64,000 nt of DNA, from the NCBI GenBank assembly GCA_045599035.1, contig JAZRVI010000031.1, positions 1-64,000 of the forward strand, written 5' to 3'. Positions 34,274 through 42,936 of this stretch are shown here, in pieces. The stretch comes from CATZDY01 sp045599035 (lineage in GTDB: Bacteria > Bacillota > Desulfotomaculia > Desulfotomaculales > Desulfocucumaceae). The notes below the pieces were generated by a model. That model made no database searches and was not told the origin of the DNA. It worked only from the letters and a program-made list of their open reading frames with translations. Numbering within the stretch: the first letter of the stretch is position 1; every line of letters starts with the position of its first letter. Made by a program: the position numbers and the translations under genes.

Positions 34274-35797
34274 ATGAATTTGCGTCCTGAAGAGATCAGC
34301 ACAATTATCAAACAGCAGATCGATAAATATAAAGCGCAAATCGAAATGGCTGATGTGGGCACCGTAATTCAAGTTGGGGACGGTATTGCCCGGGTCTATG
34401 GACTGGAAAAATGTATGTCCTCGGAATTGTTGGAATTCCCGGCTCCCAGTGAAGGGGAAGAACCTACTCTGGGCATGGCCTTGAACTTGGAAGAAGACAA
34501 CATCGGTTGCGTTTTGTTGGGTGCCTACACCCACATTAAAGAAGGGGATACCGTCAAAAGAACTGGCCGGATTATTTCGGTTCCGGTTGGGGATGTTTTG
34601 TTGGGTCGGGTTGTAACCCCCCTGGGTCGTCCTCTTGATGGTAAAGGTGCCATTGTCAGCGATAAATACAGACCGGTTGAAAGAATTGCTCCTGGGGTTA
34701 TGAAAAGAAAAACCGTTCATCAGCCCTTGCAGACCGGTTTAAAAGCTATTGACGGGATGATTCCGATTGGCCGGGGCCAGCGGGAATTGATCCTGGGTGA
34801 CCGCCAAACTGGTAAAACTGCTATTGGTATTGACTCGATTATTAACCAAAAAGGTAAAGATGTAATTTGTATTTATGTTGCAGTTGGTCAGAAACAGTCT
34901 ACTGTTGCTAATGTGGTTCAGAAGCTGACTGAAACCGGAGCTATGGATTATACCATCGTTGTTTCCGCTACTGCTTCCGATCCGGCTCCTTTGCTTTATA
35001 TTGCTCCTTTCGCCGGAGCTGCTATGGGTGAAGAATTTATGCATCAGGGCAAACACGTTCTGATTGTTTATGATGACCTGTCCAAACAGGCGGCTGCTTA
35101 TCGTGAATTGTCCCTGCTGCTGAGACGGCCTCCCGGACGGGAAGCTTATCCGGGCGATGTTTTCAACCTGCATTCCCGGCTGCTGGAAAGAGCCTGCAAG
35201 CTTTCTGATGATGAAGGTGCCGGCTCCATGACCGCTTTGCCGATTATTGAAACTCAGGCTGGTGACGTATCAGCTTATATCCCGACCAATGTTATTTCCA
35301 TTACCGATGGTCAGATCTTCCTGGAACCTGATTTGTTCTATGCTGGTCAGCGTCCTGCTGTTAATGTTGGGATTTCGGTTTCCCGGGTTGGCGGGGCAGC
35401 TCAGATTAAAGCCATGAAACAGGTTTCCGGCGGTTTGCGGATTAACCTGGCTCAATATCGGGAATTGGCCGCTTTTGCTCAGTTCGGTTCCGATTTGGAT
35501 AAAGCTACTCAGGCCAAGCTTACAACCGGGGAACGCATGATGGAACTGTTGAAACAGGGTCAGTATGTTCCCATGGATGTAGAAGATCAGGTCATGTCTT
35601 TGTACACGGCTGTTAAAGGTCACCTGGATGATATTCCGGTTGAAGATGTTCAAAGATTTGAAAAAGAATTTTTGCAGTTTATGAAATCCAGCCATGCTGA
35701 TATTGGTAAGGCTATTGTTGAAACCGGAAAACTTTCCGATGATTTGGAAGCAAAACTGGTAGCTGCCATTCAGGAATTTAAGAAAATCTTCAAGTAA
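34274..35797 (+). CDS. atpA: ATP synthase F1 subunit alpha
   Basis: This 507-residue non-catalytic nucleotide-binding subunit has Walker A GDRQTGKTA near residue 170, VYDDLSKQAAAYR and the alpha-signature PGREAYPGDVFNLHSRLLERA. ATG 34274 (MNLRPEEIS) behind AGGGGTG is the expected N-terminus; the in-frame GTG at 34250 would add eight residues with no good site. Confidence 0.97.
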   Translation: MNLRPEEISTIIKQQIDKYKAQIEMADVGTVIQVGDGIARVYGLEKCMSSELLEFPAPSEGEEPTLGMALNLEEDNIGCVLLGAYTHIKEGDTVKRTGRIISVPVGDVLLGRVVTPLGRPLDGKGAIVSDKYRPVERIAPGVMKRKTVHQPLQTGLKAIDGMIPIGRGQRELILGDRQTGKTAIGIDSIINQKGKDVICIYVAVGQKQSTVANVVQKLTETGAMDYTIVVSATASDPAPLLYIAPFAGAAMGEEFMHQGKHVLIVYDDLSKQAAAYRELSLLLRRPPGREAYPGDVFNLHSRLLERACKLSDDEGAGSMTALPIIETQAGDVSAYIPTNVISITDGQIFLEPDLFYAGQRPAVNVGISVSRVGGAAQIKAMKQVSGGLRINLAQYRELAAFAQFGSDLDKATQAKLTTGERMMELLKQGQYVPMDVEDQVMSLYTAVKGHLDDIPVEDVQRFEKEFLQFMKSSHADIGKAIVETGKLSDDLEAKLVAAIQEFKKIFK

Positions 35798-35843
35798 GAT
35801 TTCCGCTTTTAAATGAATGAAAGGCAAGGTGGTGAAAAAATAA

Positions 35844-36698
35844 ATGGCGAGTATCCGAGATTTGCGTCGCCGGATTAAAAGTATTAAAAATACCCAGCAA
35901 ATTACCAAAGCTATGAAAGCGGTTTCCGCTGCCAAAATGCGGCGGGCTCAGGATGACGTTGTTGCTGCCCGGCCTTATGCCAAACGCCTGATTGATGTTT
36001 TGGGACGGGTTGGTGCGGCTTCCAAGGGCGTTAAGCATCCTCTGTTGGAAGTACGGGAACCGAAAAAAGTGGCTTTTGTGGTAATTACAGCCGACCGGGG
36101 CTTATGCGGAGCTTTTAATTCTAATATTCTGCGTCGGGCTTCCCGTGAACTGGAAGGGTTCAGCGATCCTTTGTTGATTTGCATTGGTCGGAAAAGTCTG
36201 GATTATTTCCGCCGCCGGAAGTACAATGTAGTGCAAAACTATGTTGGACTGGGCGAAGAAATTCACCCGTCTCAAGCCAAAGAAATTGCGGAATATATTA
36301 TCCGGCAATATTCCGAAGGTGAATTCGATGCTGTCTATGTAGTTTACAGCGAATTTATCAATGTCTTAACCCAGAGTCCGGTTACCGTAAAGCTGCTGCC
36401 GGCAGAACCCCCGGAAGCTAAGGAGGAACACACTCTGGAGGTTGAGTATATTTATGAGCCTTCGGCAGAGGAAGTTCTGAGTGCCTTATTGCCTAAATAT
36501 GTAATCAATACCGTATTTCAAGGCTTGTTGGAATCCAAAGCCGGGGAACATAGTTCCCGGATGACGGCTATGGATAATGCTACTAAGAATGCGGCGGAAA
36601 TGATTGATAAGTTTACTTTAACAATGAACCGTATCCGTCAGGATGCGATTACCCGAGAAATTACTGAAATTGTGGGCGGGGCTGCTGCTTTGGAATAA
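35844..36698 (+). CDS. atpG: ATP synthase F1 subunit gamma
   Basis: This 284-residue central shaft begins MASIRDLRRRIKSIKNTQQITKAM and has TADRGLCGAFNSN near 75. It ends with the helix MTAMDNATKNAAEMIDKFT...NRIRQDAITREITEIVGGAAAL, which runs into the alpha-beta hexamer. The SD is AAGGTGGTG. Length and order are standard. Confidence 0.96.
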   Translation: MASIRDLRRRIKSIKNTQQITKAMKAVSAAKMRRAQDDVVAARPYAKRLIDVLGRVGAASKGVKHPLLEVREPKKVAFVVITADRGLCGAFNSNILRRASRELEGFSDPLLICIGRKSLDYFRRRKYNVVQNYVGLGEEIHPSQAKEIAEYIIRQYSEGEFDAVYVVYSEFINVLTQSPVTVKLLPAEPPEAKEEHTLEVEYIYEPSAEEVLSALLPKYVINTVFQGLLESKAGEHSSRMTAMDNATKNAAEMIDKFTLTMNRIRQDAITREITEIVGGAAALE

Positions 36699-36777
36699 TG
36701 CACCGTCATATCTAGTTGCTGTTTGCCGCATTTGATGCGGGATTTTGACAAATGGCGAGGGAGGTAAGAATAAACTG

Positions 36778-38169
36778 ATGAGCGTTGGTCATATCGTGCA
36801 GGTTATTGGCGTTGTGGTAGACGTGCGTTTTCCTCCCGGGGAAGTGCCGAAAATCTACAATGCCTTAAAGGTGCAAAGAGAAGGACAGGAAGCCTTGACC
36901 CTGGAGGTTGCCCAGCACCTGGGTAACAACAGTGTTCGTACTGTTGCTATGACTTCTACCGATGGTTTGGTTCGGGGTATGGAAGTAGAAGATACCGGAG
37001 CTCCGATCACGGTTCCTGTTGGCGAAAATGTTTTAGGCCGCCTGGTTGATGTTTTGGGAGAACCCATTGACATGGCTGGTCCGATTAAAAGCAATAGTTA
37101 TTACCCGATTCACCGCCCGGCTCCTCCTTTGATGGATCAGTCCACCAAAGATGAGCAGCTGGAAACCGGAATTAAGGTTATTGACCTTTTGGTTCCCTTC
37201 CTTAAAGGGGGAAAAATTGGTCTGTTCGGTGGAGCCGGAGTTGGTAAAACCGTTATTATTATGGAGCTGATTAATAATATCGGTAAACAGCACGGCGGTA
37301 CCTCCGTATTTGCCGGAGTTGGTGAAAGAACCCGTGAAGGCAATGACCTTTATAACGAAATGACTGAAGCCGGGGTTTTGGATAAAATCACCATGGTATT
37401 CGGTCAGATGAACGAACCGCCTGGAGCCCGTCTGCGGGTAGTTTTGACCGGTCTGTGCATGGCCGAATATTTCCGGGATGAAAAAGGTTCTGATACTCTG
37501 TTATTCGTAGATAATATTTTCCGCTTTACCCAGGCCGGTTCGGAAGTTTCGGCTTTGCTGGGCCGGATGCCCTCCGCTGTAGGTTATCAGCCTACCCTGG
37601 CAACTGAAATGGGTCAAATGCAGGAACGTATTACCTCTACCACCAAAGGTTCGGTTACCTCTATTCAGGCCGTATATGTTCCGGCTGATGACTTGACCGA
37701 CCCGGCTCCGGCTACTACCTTTGCTCACCTGGATGGAACTGTTGTTCTGTCCCGGCAAATTGCTGACCTGGGAATTTATCCGGCTGTTGACCCCCTGGAC
37801 TCCAGCTCCCGGATTTTGGATCCCAATGTTGTAGGCCCGGAACATTATGCGGTGGCTCGTGGGGTACAAAAGATCTTACAGAGATATAAAGAATTGCAGG
37901 ATATTATTGCTATTCTGGGGATGGAAGAGTTGGGCGACGATGATAAGCTGACTGTTTCCAGAGCCAGAAAATTGCAGAGATATTTGTCCCAGCCTTTCAA
38001 TGTAGCAGAAAACTTTACTGGTATGAAAGGGGCTATTGTAAGCCTGAAGGATACCATTAGAGGCTTTGCTGAAATTTTGGATGGCAAACATGATTCCCTG
38101 CCGGAAGACGCTTTTTATATGGTGGGAACTATTGAAGAAGCCGTCGAAAAAGCTAAAAGCTTAGCCTAA
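36778..38169 (+). CDS. atpD: ATP synthase F1 subunit beta
   Basis: This 463-residue catalytic subunit has Walker A GGAGVGKTV near residue 155, the catalytic glutamate in GVGERTREGND and the DELSEED-like region of the C-terminal domain (EELGDDDKL). ATG 36778 is preceded by GGGAGGT; the in-frame upstream TTG is rejected because the conserved start MSVGHIVQVIG begins here. Confidence 0.97.
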   Translation: MSVGHIVQVIGVVVDVRFPPGEVPKIYNALKVQREGQEALTLEVAQHLGNNSVRTVAMTSTDGLVRGMEVEDTGAPITVPVGENVLGRLVDVLGEPIDMAGPIKSNSYYPIHRPAPPLMDQSTKDEQLETGIKVIDLLVPFLKGGKIGLFGGAGVGKTVIIMELINNIGKQHGGTSVFAGVGERTREGNDLYNEMTEAGVLDKITMVFGQMNEPPGARLRVVLTGLCMAEYFRDEKGSDTLLFVDNIFRFTQAGSEVSALLGRMPSAVGYQPTLATEMGQMQERITSTTKGSVTSIQAVYVPADDLTDPAPATTFAHLDGTVVLSRQIADLGIYPAVDPLDSSSRILDPNVVGPEHYAVARGVQKILQRYKELQDIIAILGMEELGDDDKLTVSRARKLQRYLSQPFNVAENFTGMKGAIVSLKDTIRGFAEILDGKHDSLPEDAFYMVGTIEEAVEKAKSLA

Positions 38170-38198
38170 AAAATACAGCAGGGAAGTGGATGATTGTC

Positions 38199-38600
38199 AT
38201 GGCAGATAAATTGCAGCGTCTGGAAATCGTTACGCCTGCCAAGAAGCTCTTTAGTGAAGATGTCCGCTTCGTAGTTGTGCCTGGCGTAATGGGTGAGTTG
38301 GGTATTTTGCCTGAACACACTCCCTTAATGAGTGCTTTGAAAATCGGGATTGTGCGGTTTGAACAGGATGGTAAAACCTATAAAGTGGCGATTAACGGCG
38401 GGTTCGTCGAAATTCGTAATAATAAGGTGTCTATCCTGGCTGATTCCGCAGAAAGAGCCGAAGATATTGACCGGCATCGGGCTGAAATTGCTAAAGAAAG
38501 AGCAGAAAAAAGATTGGCCAGCAAGACCTCTGATTTAGATGTAGCTCGGGCTGAACAAGCACTGAAAAGGGCTTTAAACAGATTAAAAGCTTTACAATAA
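38199..38600 (+). CDS. atpC: ATP synthase F1 subunit epsilon
   Basis: This roughly 133-residue subunit has the N-terminal beta barrel (VTPAKKLFSEDVRFVVVPGVMGELGILPEH) and a C-terminal helical hairpin, both complete. It couples rotation and can inhibit ATP hydrolysis. ATG 38199 gives a better spacing from GGGAAG than ATG 38190. It ends the operon, as the terminator at 38604 confirms. Confidence 0.94.
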   Translation: MADKLQRLEIVTPAKKLFSEDVRFVVVPGVMGELGILPEHTPLMSALKIGIVRFEQDGKTYKVAINGGFVEIRNNKVSILADSAERAEDIDRHRAEIAKERAEKRLASKTSDLDVARAEQALKRALNRLKALQ

Positions 38601-38603
38601 GAG

Positions 38604-38652
38604 AAAGGTTATTATGCTGAGGATTTATCCCAAGCCTAATAACCTTTTTTGT
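38604..38652 (+). terminator. Terminator of the ATP synthase operon
   Basis: AAAGGTTATTA pairs over 11 bases with TAATAACCTTT, followed by further T residues. Confidence 0.85.
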
Positions 38653-38666
38653 TTAGAAAAATGTTT

Positions 38667-38993
38667 TTATTTTGTTTTTATTTTAAGGTATAAACTGAGG
38701 AGCAAAGGCTGCAAGAGAGCCAGAAAAACGGAAAAGGCGGCCAAAGGGTTAAAATTAAACTGTTTGATCGTAATGGTTTCCGGAATTTCCAGGGCTAAGA
38801 AGGAACAAAGCATAATCAGGGTTAAATAGATTCCTCCGGCACTGGCCAAAAGGTCGCTTATAAAAAGAGAAAATCGGGTGGATTTGACTTCCAGATTTTT
38901 CTCTACTTGCCGAAAACTTCTTTCCAGACTTCTTTGGCAAAAGGCCAAGTAAACTAACAGCAGGGTAATGATGCAAAAAAATTCAGTCAGCAT
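38667..38993 (-). CDS. Small three-helix membrane protein, unknown
   Basis: This 108-residue protein has three hydrophobic segments (about 5-20, 45-68 and 84-102) and a charged stretch RSLERSFRQVEKNLEVK between the first two. No family is recognised. A GAGGCG site lies before ATG 38993. It lies 48 bases after the M16 peptidase gene on the same strand and may be co-transcribed with it. Confidence 0.65.
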   Translation of the reverse strand: MLTEFFCIITLLLVYLAFCQRSLERSFRQVEKNLEVKSTRFSLFISDLLASAGGIYLTLIMLCSFLALEIPETITIKQFNFNPLAAFSVFLALLQPLLLSLYLKIKTK

Positions 38994-39041
38994 TTGATCG
39001 CCTCCTCTTAATTTTAGTGAGGCAAACGCTGATTTATGCTT

Positions 39042-40304
39042 TTAGCTGCGGATTAATTGGGTTAAAAGCTCTGGATTATCCCATTTTCCCACGGTAGCTG
39101 CTGTGAATTGTTGGTGATCAAATAAATCCCAGGCTGCTTCGGCTATTTCATCCAAGGTTATTTTTTCAATTTGGGCTACGGATTCCTCTACTGAGATTTG
39201 CTTGCCCAAATAGATTTCCTGTTTGGCTGTGCGGCTCATGCGGGCATTAACACTTTCCAGGCTTAGAAGCAGGGAGCCTTTGGTTTGCTCTTTGGCTCTT
39301 TGTAATTCTGCTTTTGTAACCCCTTGATGACGAATTTTGGCCAGATTGTTTAAAGTGATTTGCAAGGCTTCCGGCAAATTGGTCGGAGATAAAGCCAGAT
39401 AAATGCAAAACATTCCGGTGTCATGTCCCGCTTGATGAAAGGAATAGATAGAATATACCAATCCCTTTTGCTCCCGAACTTCCTGGAAAAGACGGGAACT
39501 GACTCCTCCGCCCAGAATGGTGTTGAGAAGCTGAACGGCGTGCAGCTTTTTCTCTCCTCTTTTCAGGTCAATGCCCTGAGTTCCCAGGCAAAGATGAATT
39601 TGTTCAATATCTTTGCTGCGGCAGACGATTTGAGGTGTTGAATTAACAGGCGGATAATTGCGGGATGGAGCTGGTTCCGCTTTAGCTACAAAGGTTTTTT
39701 CTACCAGCTCCTGAACTCGCTGATGTTCAATATTGCCACTGACCGAAATTATTATTTGAGAATTTTGATAATATTTTTGCCGATAAGCCAAAATCTGCTC
39801 CCGTTGAATAGCGGCAATGACTTCTTCCCGTCCGATAACTGGTCTGCCCAGAGGATGCTGGGGCCATAAAGCCGAACAAAACAGATCGTGGGCTACTTCG
39901 TCGGGGGTATCTTCGTACATTTTAATTTCTTCCAAAATGACATTGCGTTCCCGATCAATTTCCTGGGGATCAAAAAGGGAGGCAAAAATCATATCGGCCA
40001 AAACCTCCAGAGCCAAAGGAAAATGTTCATCCAAAATTCGGGCGTAATAGCAGGTATATTCTTTGGCAGTAAAGGCGTTTACAATTCCGCCTACATTGTC
40101 AAAGGCTTCGGCTATTTGCCGGGCAGTACGGTTGGCGGTGCCTTTAAAGGTCAGGTGTTCAATAAAATGAGAGACTCCGTTTATATGATAATCTTCGTCC
40201 CGGGAACCAGCCTTTACCCAAATTCCCAGAGAAACGGAACGAACTTGTTTAATGTCTTCAGTTAATAAAGTTATTCCGTTGTTCAGATGGCGTTTTTGAA
40301 TCAA
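39042..40304 (-). CDS. M16 family zinc metallopeptidase (processing-peptidase type)
   Basis: This roughly 420-residue protein has the inverted zinc motif H46-F-I-E-H50 and the distal glutamate region NVILEEIKMYEDTP. The C-terminal half holds the second, inactive M16 domain with GLVYSIYSF. Relatives are YmxG/MlpA and mitochondrial processing peptidase. The start is taken as TTG 40304 (LIQKRHLNNG) because AAGGAGGT lies just before it; the longer in-frame upstream stretch has no ribosome binding site. Confidence 0.9.
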   Translation of the reverse strand: MIQKRHLNNGITLLTEDIKQVRSVSLGIWVKAGSRDEDYHINGVSHFIEHLTFKGTANRTARQIAEAFDNVGGIVNAFTAKEYTCYYARILDEHFPLALEVLADMIFASLFDPQEIDRERNVILEEIKMYEDTPDEVAHDLFCSALWPQHPLGRPVIGREEVIAAIQREQILAYRQKYYQNSQIIISVSGNIEHQRVQELVEKTFVAKAEPAPSRNYPPVNSTPQIVCRSKDIEQIHLCLGTQGIDLKRGEKKLHAVQLLNTILGGGVSSRLFQEVREQKGLVYSIYSFHQAGHDTGMFCIYLALSPTNLPEALQITLNNLAKIRHQGVTKAELQRAKEQTKGSLLLSLESVNARMSRTAKQEIYLGKQISVEESVAQIEKITLDEIAEAAWDLFDHQQFTAATVGKWDNPELLTQLIRS

Positions 40305-40415
40305 ATTATAACCTCCTTGTTTTAAAATAATCTTATCTTTTAAACATAAATAACCGGCTTTCCTGCTGGTCAAGAAAATTAAAAGCTGTAAATTAAGGGA
40401 AATGGAGGAAAAAAG

Positions 40416-40688
40416 ATGCTGAGGAAAAGGGTGTTTTTAATTTTTGTTGTGCTGATTGTCTTGGCTTTTGGACTTACTTTTGGTTTTTTGCTTGGTTTTA
40501 ATAAGGCTGGCGGGTCAAGGAATAGTCGGGTGTTAAGCGATAGTTCAGGTAAAATTTTAGTTGTAAATGACCATCAGGTTCAAATAGCGGAAATGGAATT
40601 TTGTTCGGATGGCCAGACCTGGCTGAAAATTGGTTCCCAGGGGGTTTTAGTTAAAGTCGATAGTTCCGGCTTGGTTGATTGGGAATGA
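40416..40688 (+). CDS. Small membrane-anchored extracellular protein, unknown
   Basis: This 90-residue protein has an N-terminal membrane helix (about 5-28) and a 60-residue outer part rich in Ser, Val and Gly that should form beta strands. No family is recognised. The SD AATGGAGGAAAA precedes ATG 40416. It ends at a terminator and appears to be alone. Confidence 0.65.
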   Translation: MLRKRVFLIFVVLIVLAFGLTFGFLLGFNKAGGSRNSRVLSDSSGKILVVNDHQVQIAEMEFCSDGQTWLKIGSQGVLVKVDSSGLVDWE

Positions 40689-40733
40689 GGTCATTTTGAG
40701 CAGGTAGGAAGATTTTGTTCAAAATGACCTTTA
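40688..40733. terminator. Terminator between convergent genes
   Basis: AGGTCATTTTGA (40688-40699) pairs perfectly with TCAAAATGACCT (40719-40730), followed by TTT. Confidence 0.65.
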
Positions 40734-40738
40734 AACGG

Positions 40739-41404
40739 CTAATTTTTAAACATATCTTCGGTTACTACGACTCCGGGGGAAATGAGCAAAATTTCCGGAT
40801 GCTTTTGTCCTTTTACCAAAGCCTGCATAATGGAAGGATCACCTTCGGTTATTTCCAGATCCCATTTAAAATAAGCGGTTACTTCGGCTGAACGGTCAAG
40901 ATATTCCTGATATTCTTCTTGGTTCTTAATGCCGGGGGTACTAATAAATAAACAACGATTGTAGTCCCCATATAAAAGCTTAATTAACTTTTTGCCTTTT
41001 TTTTCTCCGTATTCTTCAAAGTTTTTCAAGGTCAGGTGGTAGGGATTGAGCTTATAATCCAAAAAACCCTGGCTTAAGTAAAAGGTTCCAGGGTTTTTGT
41101 TGATATATTCCAAATGGCGTTGGGTGGAACCTAAAAAAAGGCCAATACAGTCATGGGTGGTGGGACAAACCATTTCAGTCTGGGGCGAGTAGAGGCCAAA
41201 AAGCATATTGCTGCAACGGCAATAACCCAAAACCAGGCGATCATAATTTTGGTTGTTGAGAATGGTTTTTTGCAACTCTTCTTTGAGTTTTTCCGGATAA
41301 CGATGTAAATCAAAGTCCAGATATTCGCAGTCTCCAATTTGTTCAGCACCCAGATACTCCCATTCTTTTTTTAAGACTTCGCAGCCGATAAATTTTAATT
41401 TCAT
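40739..41404 (-). CDS. DUF1638 family protein
   Basis: This 221-residue soluble protein matches DUF1638 throughout: FIGCEVLKKEW at the start, YDRLVLGYCRCSN, THDCIGLFLGS and NPGTFYLSQGFLDY. Members are found in anaerobes, often beside corrinoid methyltransferases. Conserved Cys and His residues suggest a metal or corrinoid link, but no reaction is known. ATG 41404 follows GAAAGGAG. No methyltransferase lies nearby. Confidence 0.85.
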   Translation of the reverse strand: MKLKFIGCEVLKKEWEYLGAEQIGDCEYLDFDLHRYPEKLKEELQKTILNNQNYDRLVLGYCRCSNMLFGLYSPQTEMVCPTTHDCIGLFLGSTQRHLEYINKNPGTFYLSQGFLDYKLNPYHLTLKNFEEYGEKKGKKLIKLLYGDYNRCLFISTPGIKNQEEYQEYLDRSAEVTAYFKWDLEITEGDPSIMQALVKGQKHPEILLISPGVVVTEDMFKN

Positions 41405-41433
41405 AAATAAACTCCTTTCGTTTGTCATAGGCG

Positions 41434-41466
41434 GAAACCCACTTACTTTAGTAGGTGGGTAGTTGA
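41434..41466 (+). mobile_element. Solo IS605-type right end
   Basis: GGCGGAAACCCACTTACTTT continues to AGTAGGTGGGTAGTTGAC. The stem CCCAC/GTGGG and the end GGTGGGTAGTTGAC match the right end of the intact TnpB element at 2461. No transposase gene is near. It lies between the promoter and start of the DUF1638 gene, in antisense to that gene. Confidence 0.6.
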
Positions 41467-41501
41467 CGGGTGGAATTCCTTTCTATGAATTAATTGATTT
41501 A

Positions 41502-41530
41502 ATTATAAAAGGGCAGTTTATTTTTAGCAA
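41502..41530 (-). promoter_or_regulatory. Promoter for the DUF1638 gene
   Basis: On the minus strand TTGCTA (41530-41525) and TATAAT (41507-41502) are 17 bases apart. Confidence 0.65.
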
Positions 41531-41673
41531 GTACATATTTATTGGGAAGTTAGAACTTAAAATAATACTGTCAGGTGGAAGCAAGGACAAAAGCGGTTTA
41601 GTCTGGAGGATTTGGCAGTTTTGCGGCGAATATTAGGGGTATTATTATTTCAGGAAAGTGAGCGGATTTGAGT

Positions 41674-42843
41674 ATGGATATTAGAATAGCTGAACGCTTG
41701 AGCCGTTATGAAACTGGAATCTTTGCTTCCCTAGATCTTAAAAAAGAAGCTTTGATCAAGGCTGGCCGAAAAGTATATAATTTGTCAGTGGGTACTCCTG
41801 ATTTTAAACCAGAAGAACATATTATCCAGGCTTTGGTTGAAGCGGCTAAAAATCCGGATAATTATAAATATTCCTTGCGGGATTTGCCGGAATTAAAGCA
41901 GGCTGTGGTTGATTATTACCAAAAGCATTTTGGAACGATTATTGAACCAGATGAAGTTATGTCCATTTATGGCTCGCAGGAAGGAATGGCTCATATTGGT
42001 TTGTGCCTGTGCAATCCGGGAGATATAGTTTTGCTGCCTGATCCGGGTTATCCTATTTTTGAAGTGGGTTCCCGTTTGGGACAGGCTGAAATTGTTTATT
42101 ATCCTTTGCTGGAAGAAAATAATTTTTTGCCTCACTTGGATCAAATGGATGAGGAAATCTTAAAACGAACCAGATATATTATTGTTTCCTATCCTTCCAA
42201 TCCGACCGGGGCAGTAGCTCCGGTTTCCATGTATACTGAACTGATTGAATATGCCAAAAAATATAACTTTATTATTATCCATGATAATGCTTATTCGGAA
42301 ATTATTTATGATGAACACAGGGGAATTTCTTTTTTGTCCTTGCCGGGAGCCAAAGAAGTGGGAGTGGAATTTTTCTCCTTATCCAAAACCTTTAACTTGA
42401 CTGGTGCCAGGGTTTCTTTTGTAATCGGGAATAAGCAGGTTCTGAATGCCCTGAATCTGCTGCGAAGTCAAATTGATTATGGAATGTTTTATCCAATTCA
42501 ATATGCGGCAATTGCAGCTTTAAGCGGCCCCCAGGAAGGGGTTGAGGCTCAACGGCTCAATTATCAGGCTCGCCGGGACGCTTTGTGCGGCGGTTTCAGA
42601 AGAATTGGCTGGGAAGTGCCTAATGCTAAGGGTACCATGTTTGTTTGGGCCAAAATTCCGCCGAAATTCCAAAGCTCCAAAGAATTTTGTGAGGAATTGA
42701 TGGATAAAACCGGGGTGATTTGTACCCCAGGCGGAGCTTTTGGAGCCTTAGGAGAAGGCTATGTTCGCTTTGCCCTGGTTTTGCCGGTGGAAGTAATTGA
42801 GGAATTAATTGAGGTTGTGGATCAAAGCGGGATCTTGAACTAG
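41674..42843 (+). CDS. Class I/II aminotransferase, LL-diaminopimelate aminotransferase-like
   Basis: This roughly 389-residue PLP enzyme has the cofactor lysine in FSLSKTFNLTGAR (about residue 237), with SYPSNPTGA and HDNAYSEI nearby, all typical of fold-type I aminotransferases. The overall pattern (IRIAERLSRYETGIF at the start, TPGGAFGALGEGYVRFALV at the end) is closest to the DapL/AlaT-like group. The substrate is uncertain; DapL would feed lysine and wall synthesis. ATG 41674 or TTG 41668 is the start. A strong terminator follows. Confidence 0.87.
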   Translation: MDIRIAERLSRYETGIFASLDLKKEALIKAGRKVYNLSVGTPDFKPEEHIIQALVEAAKNPDNYKYSLRDLPELKQAVVDYYQKHFGTIIEPDEVMSIYGSQEGMAHIGLCLCNPGDIVLLPDPGYPIFEVGSRLGQAEIVYYPLLEENNFLPHLDQMDEEILKRTRYIIVSYPSNPTGAVAPVSMYTELIEYAKKYNFIIIHDNAYSEIIYDEHRGISFLSLPGAKEVGVEFFSLSKTFNLTGARVSFVIGNKQVLNALNLLRSQIDYGMFYPIQYAAIAALSGPQEGVEAQRLNYQARRDALCGGFRRIGWEVPNAKGTMFVWAKIPPKFQSSKEFCEELMDKTGVICTPGGAFGALGEGYVRFALVLPVEVIEELIEVVDQSGILN

Positions 42844-42850
42844 AAAGTTG

Positions 42851-42890
42851 AACAGGGGCAGCAAGCTAATTGAGCTGCTCCTGTTTTTTT
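42851..42890 (+). terminator. Intrinsic terminator after the aminotransferase
   Basis: AACAGGGGCAGC and GCTGCTCCTGTT form a 12-bp stem with one G-T pair, followed by seven more T residues. Confidence 0.85.
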
Positions 42891-42936
42891 ATTTGGCTTA
42901 CTTATGCCAGCTTGCTTGCAGGGAGAGCCTGAAAGC

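Noticed and set aside
38614..38829. Plus-strand frame after atpC
   Set aside because: It starts inside the operon terminator and is antisense to a better membrane-protein gene; no ribosome binding site.
39817..40265. Plus-strand frames across the M16 peptidase gene
   Set aside because: Antisense to a protein with clear zinc motif; composition is that of a shadow frame.
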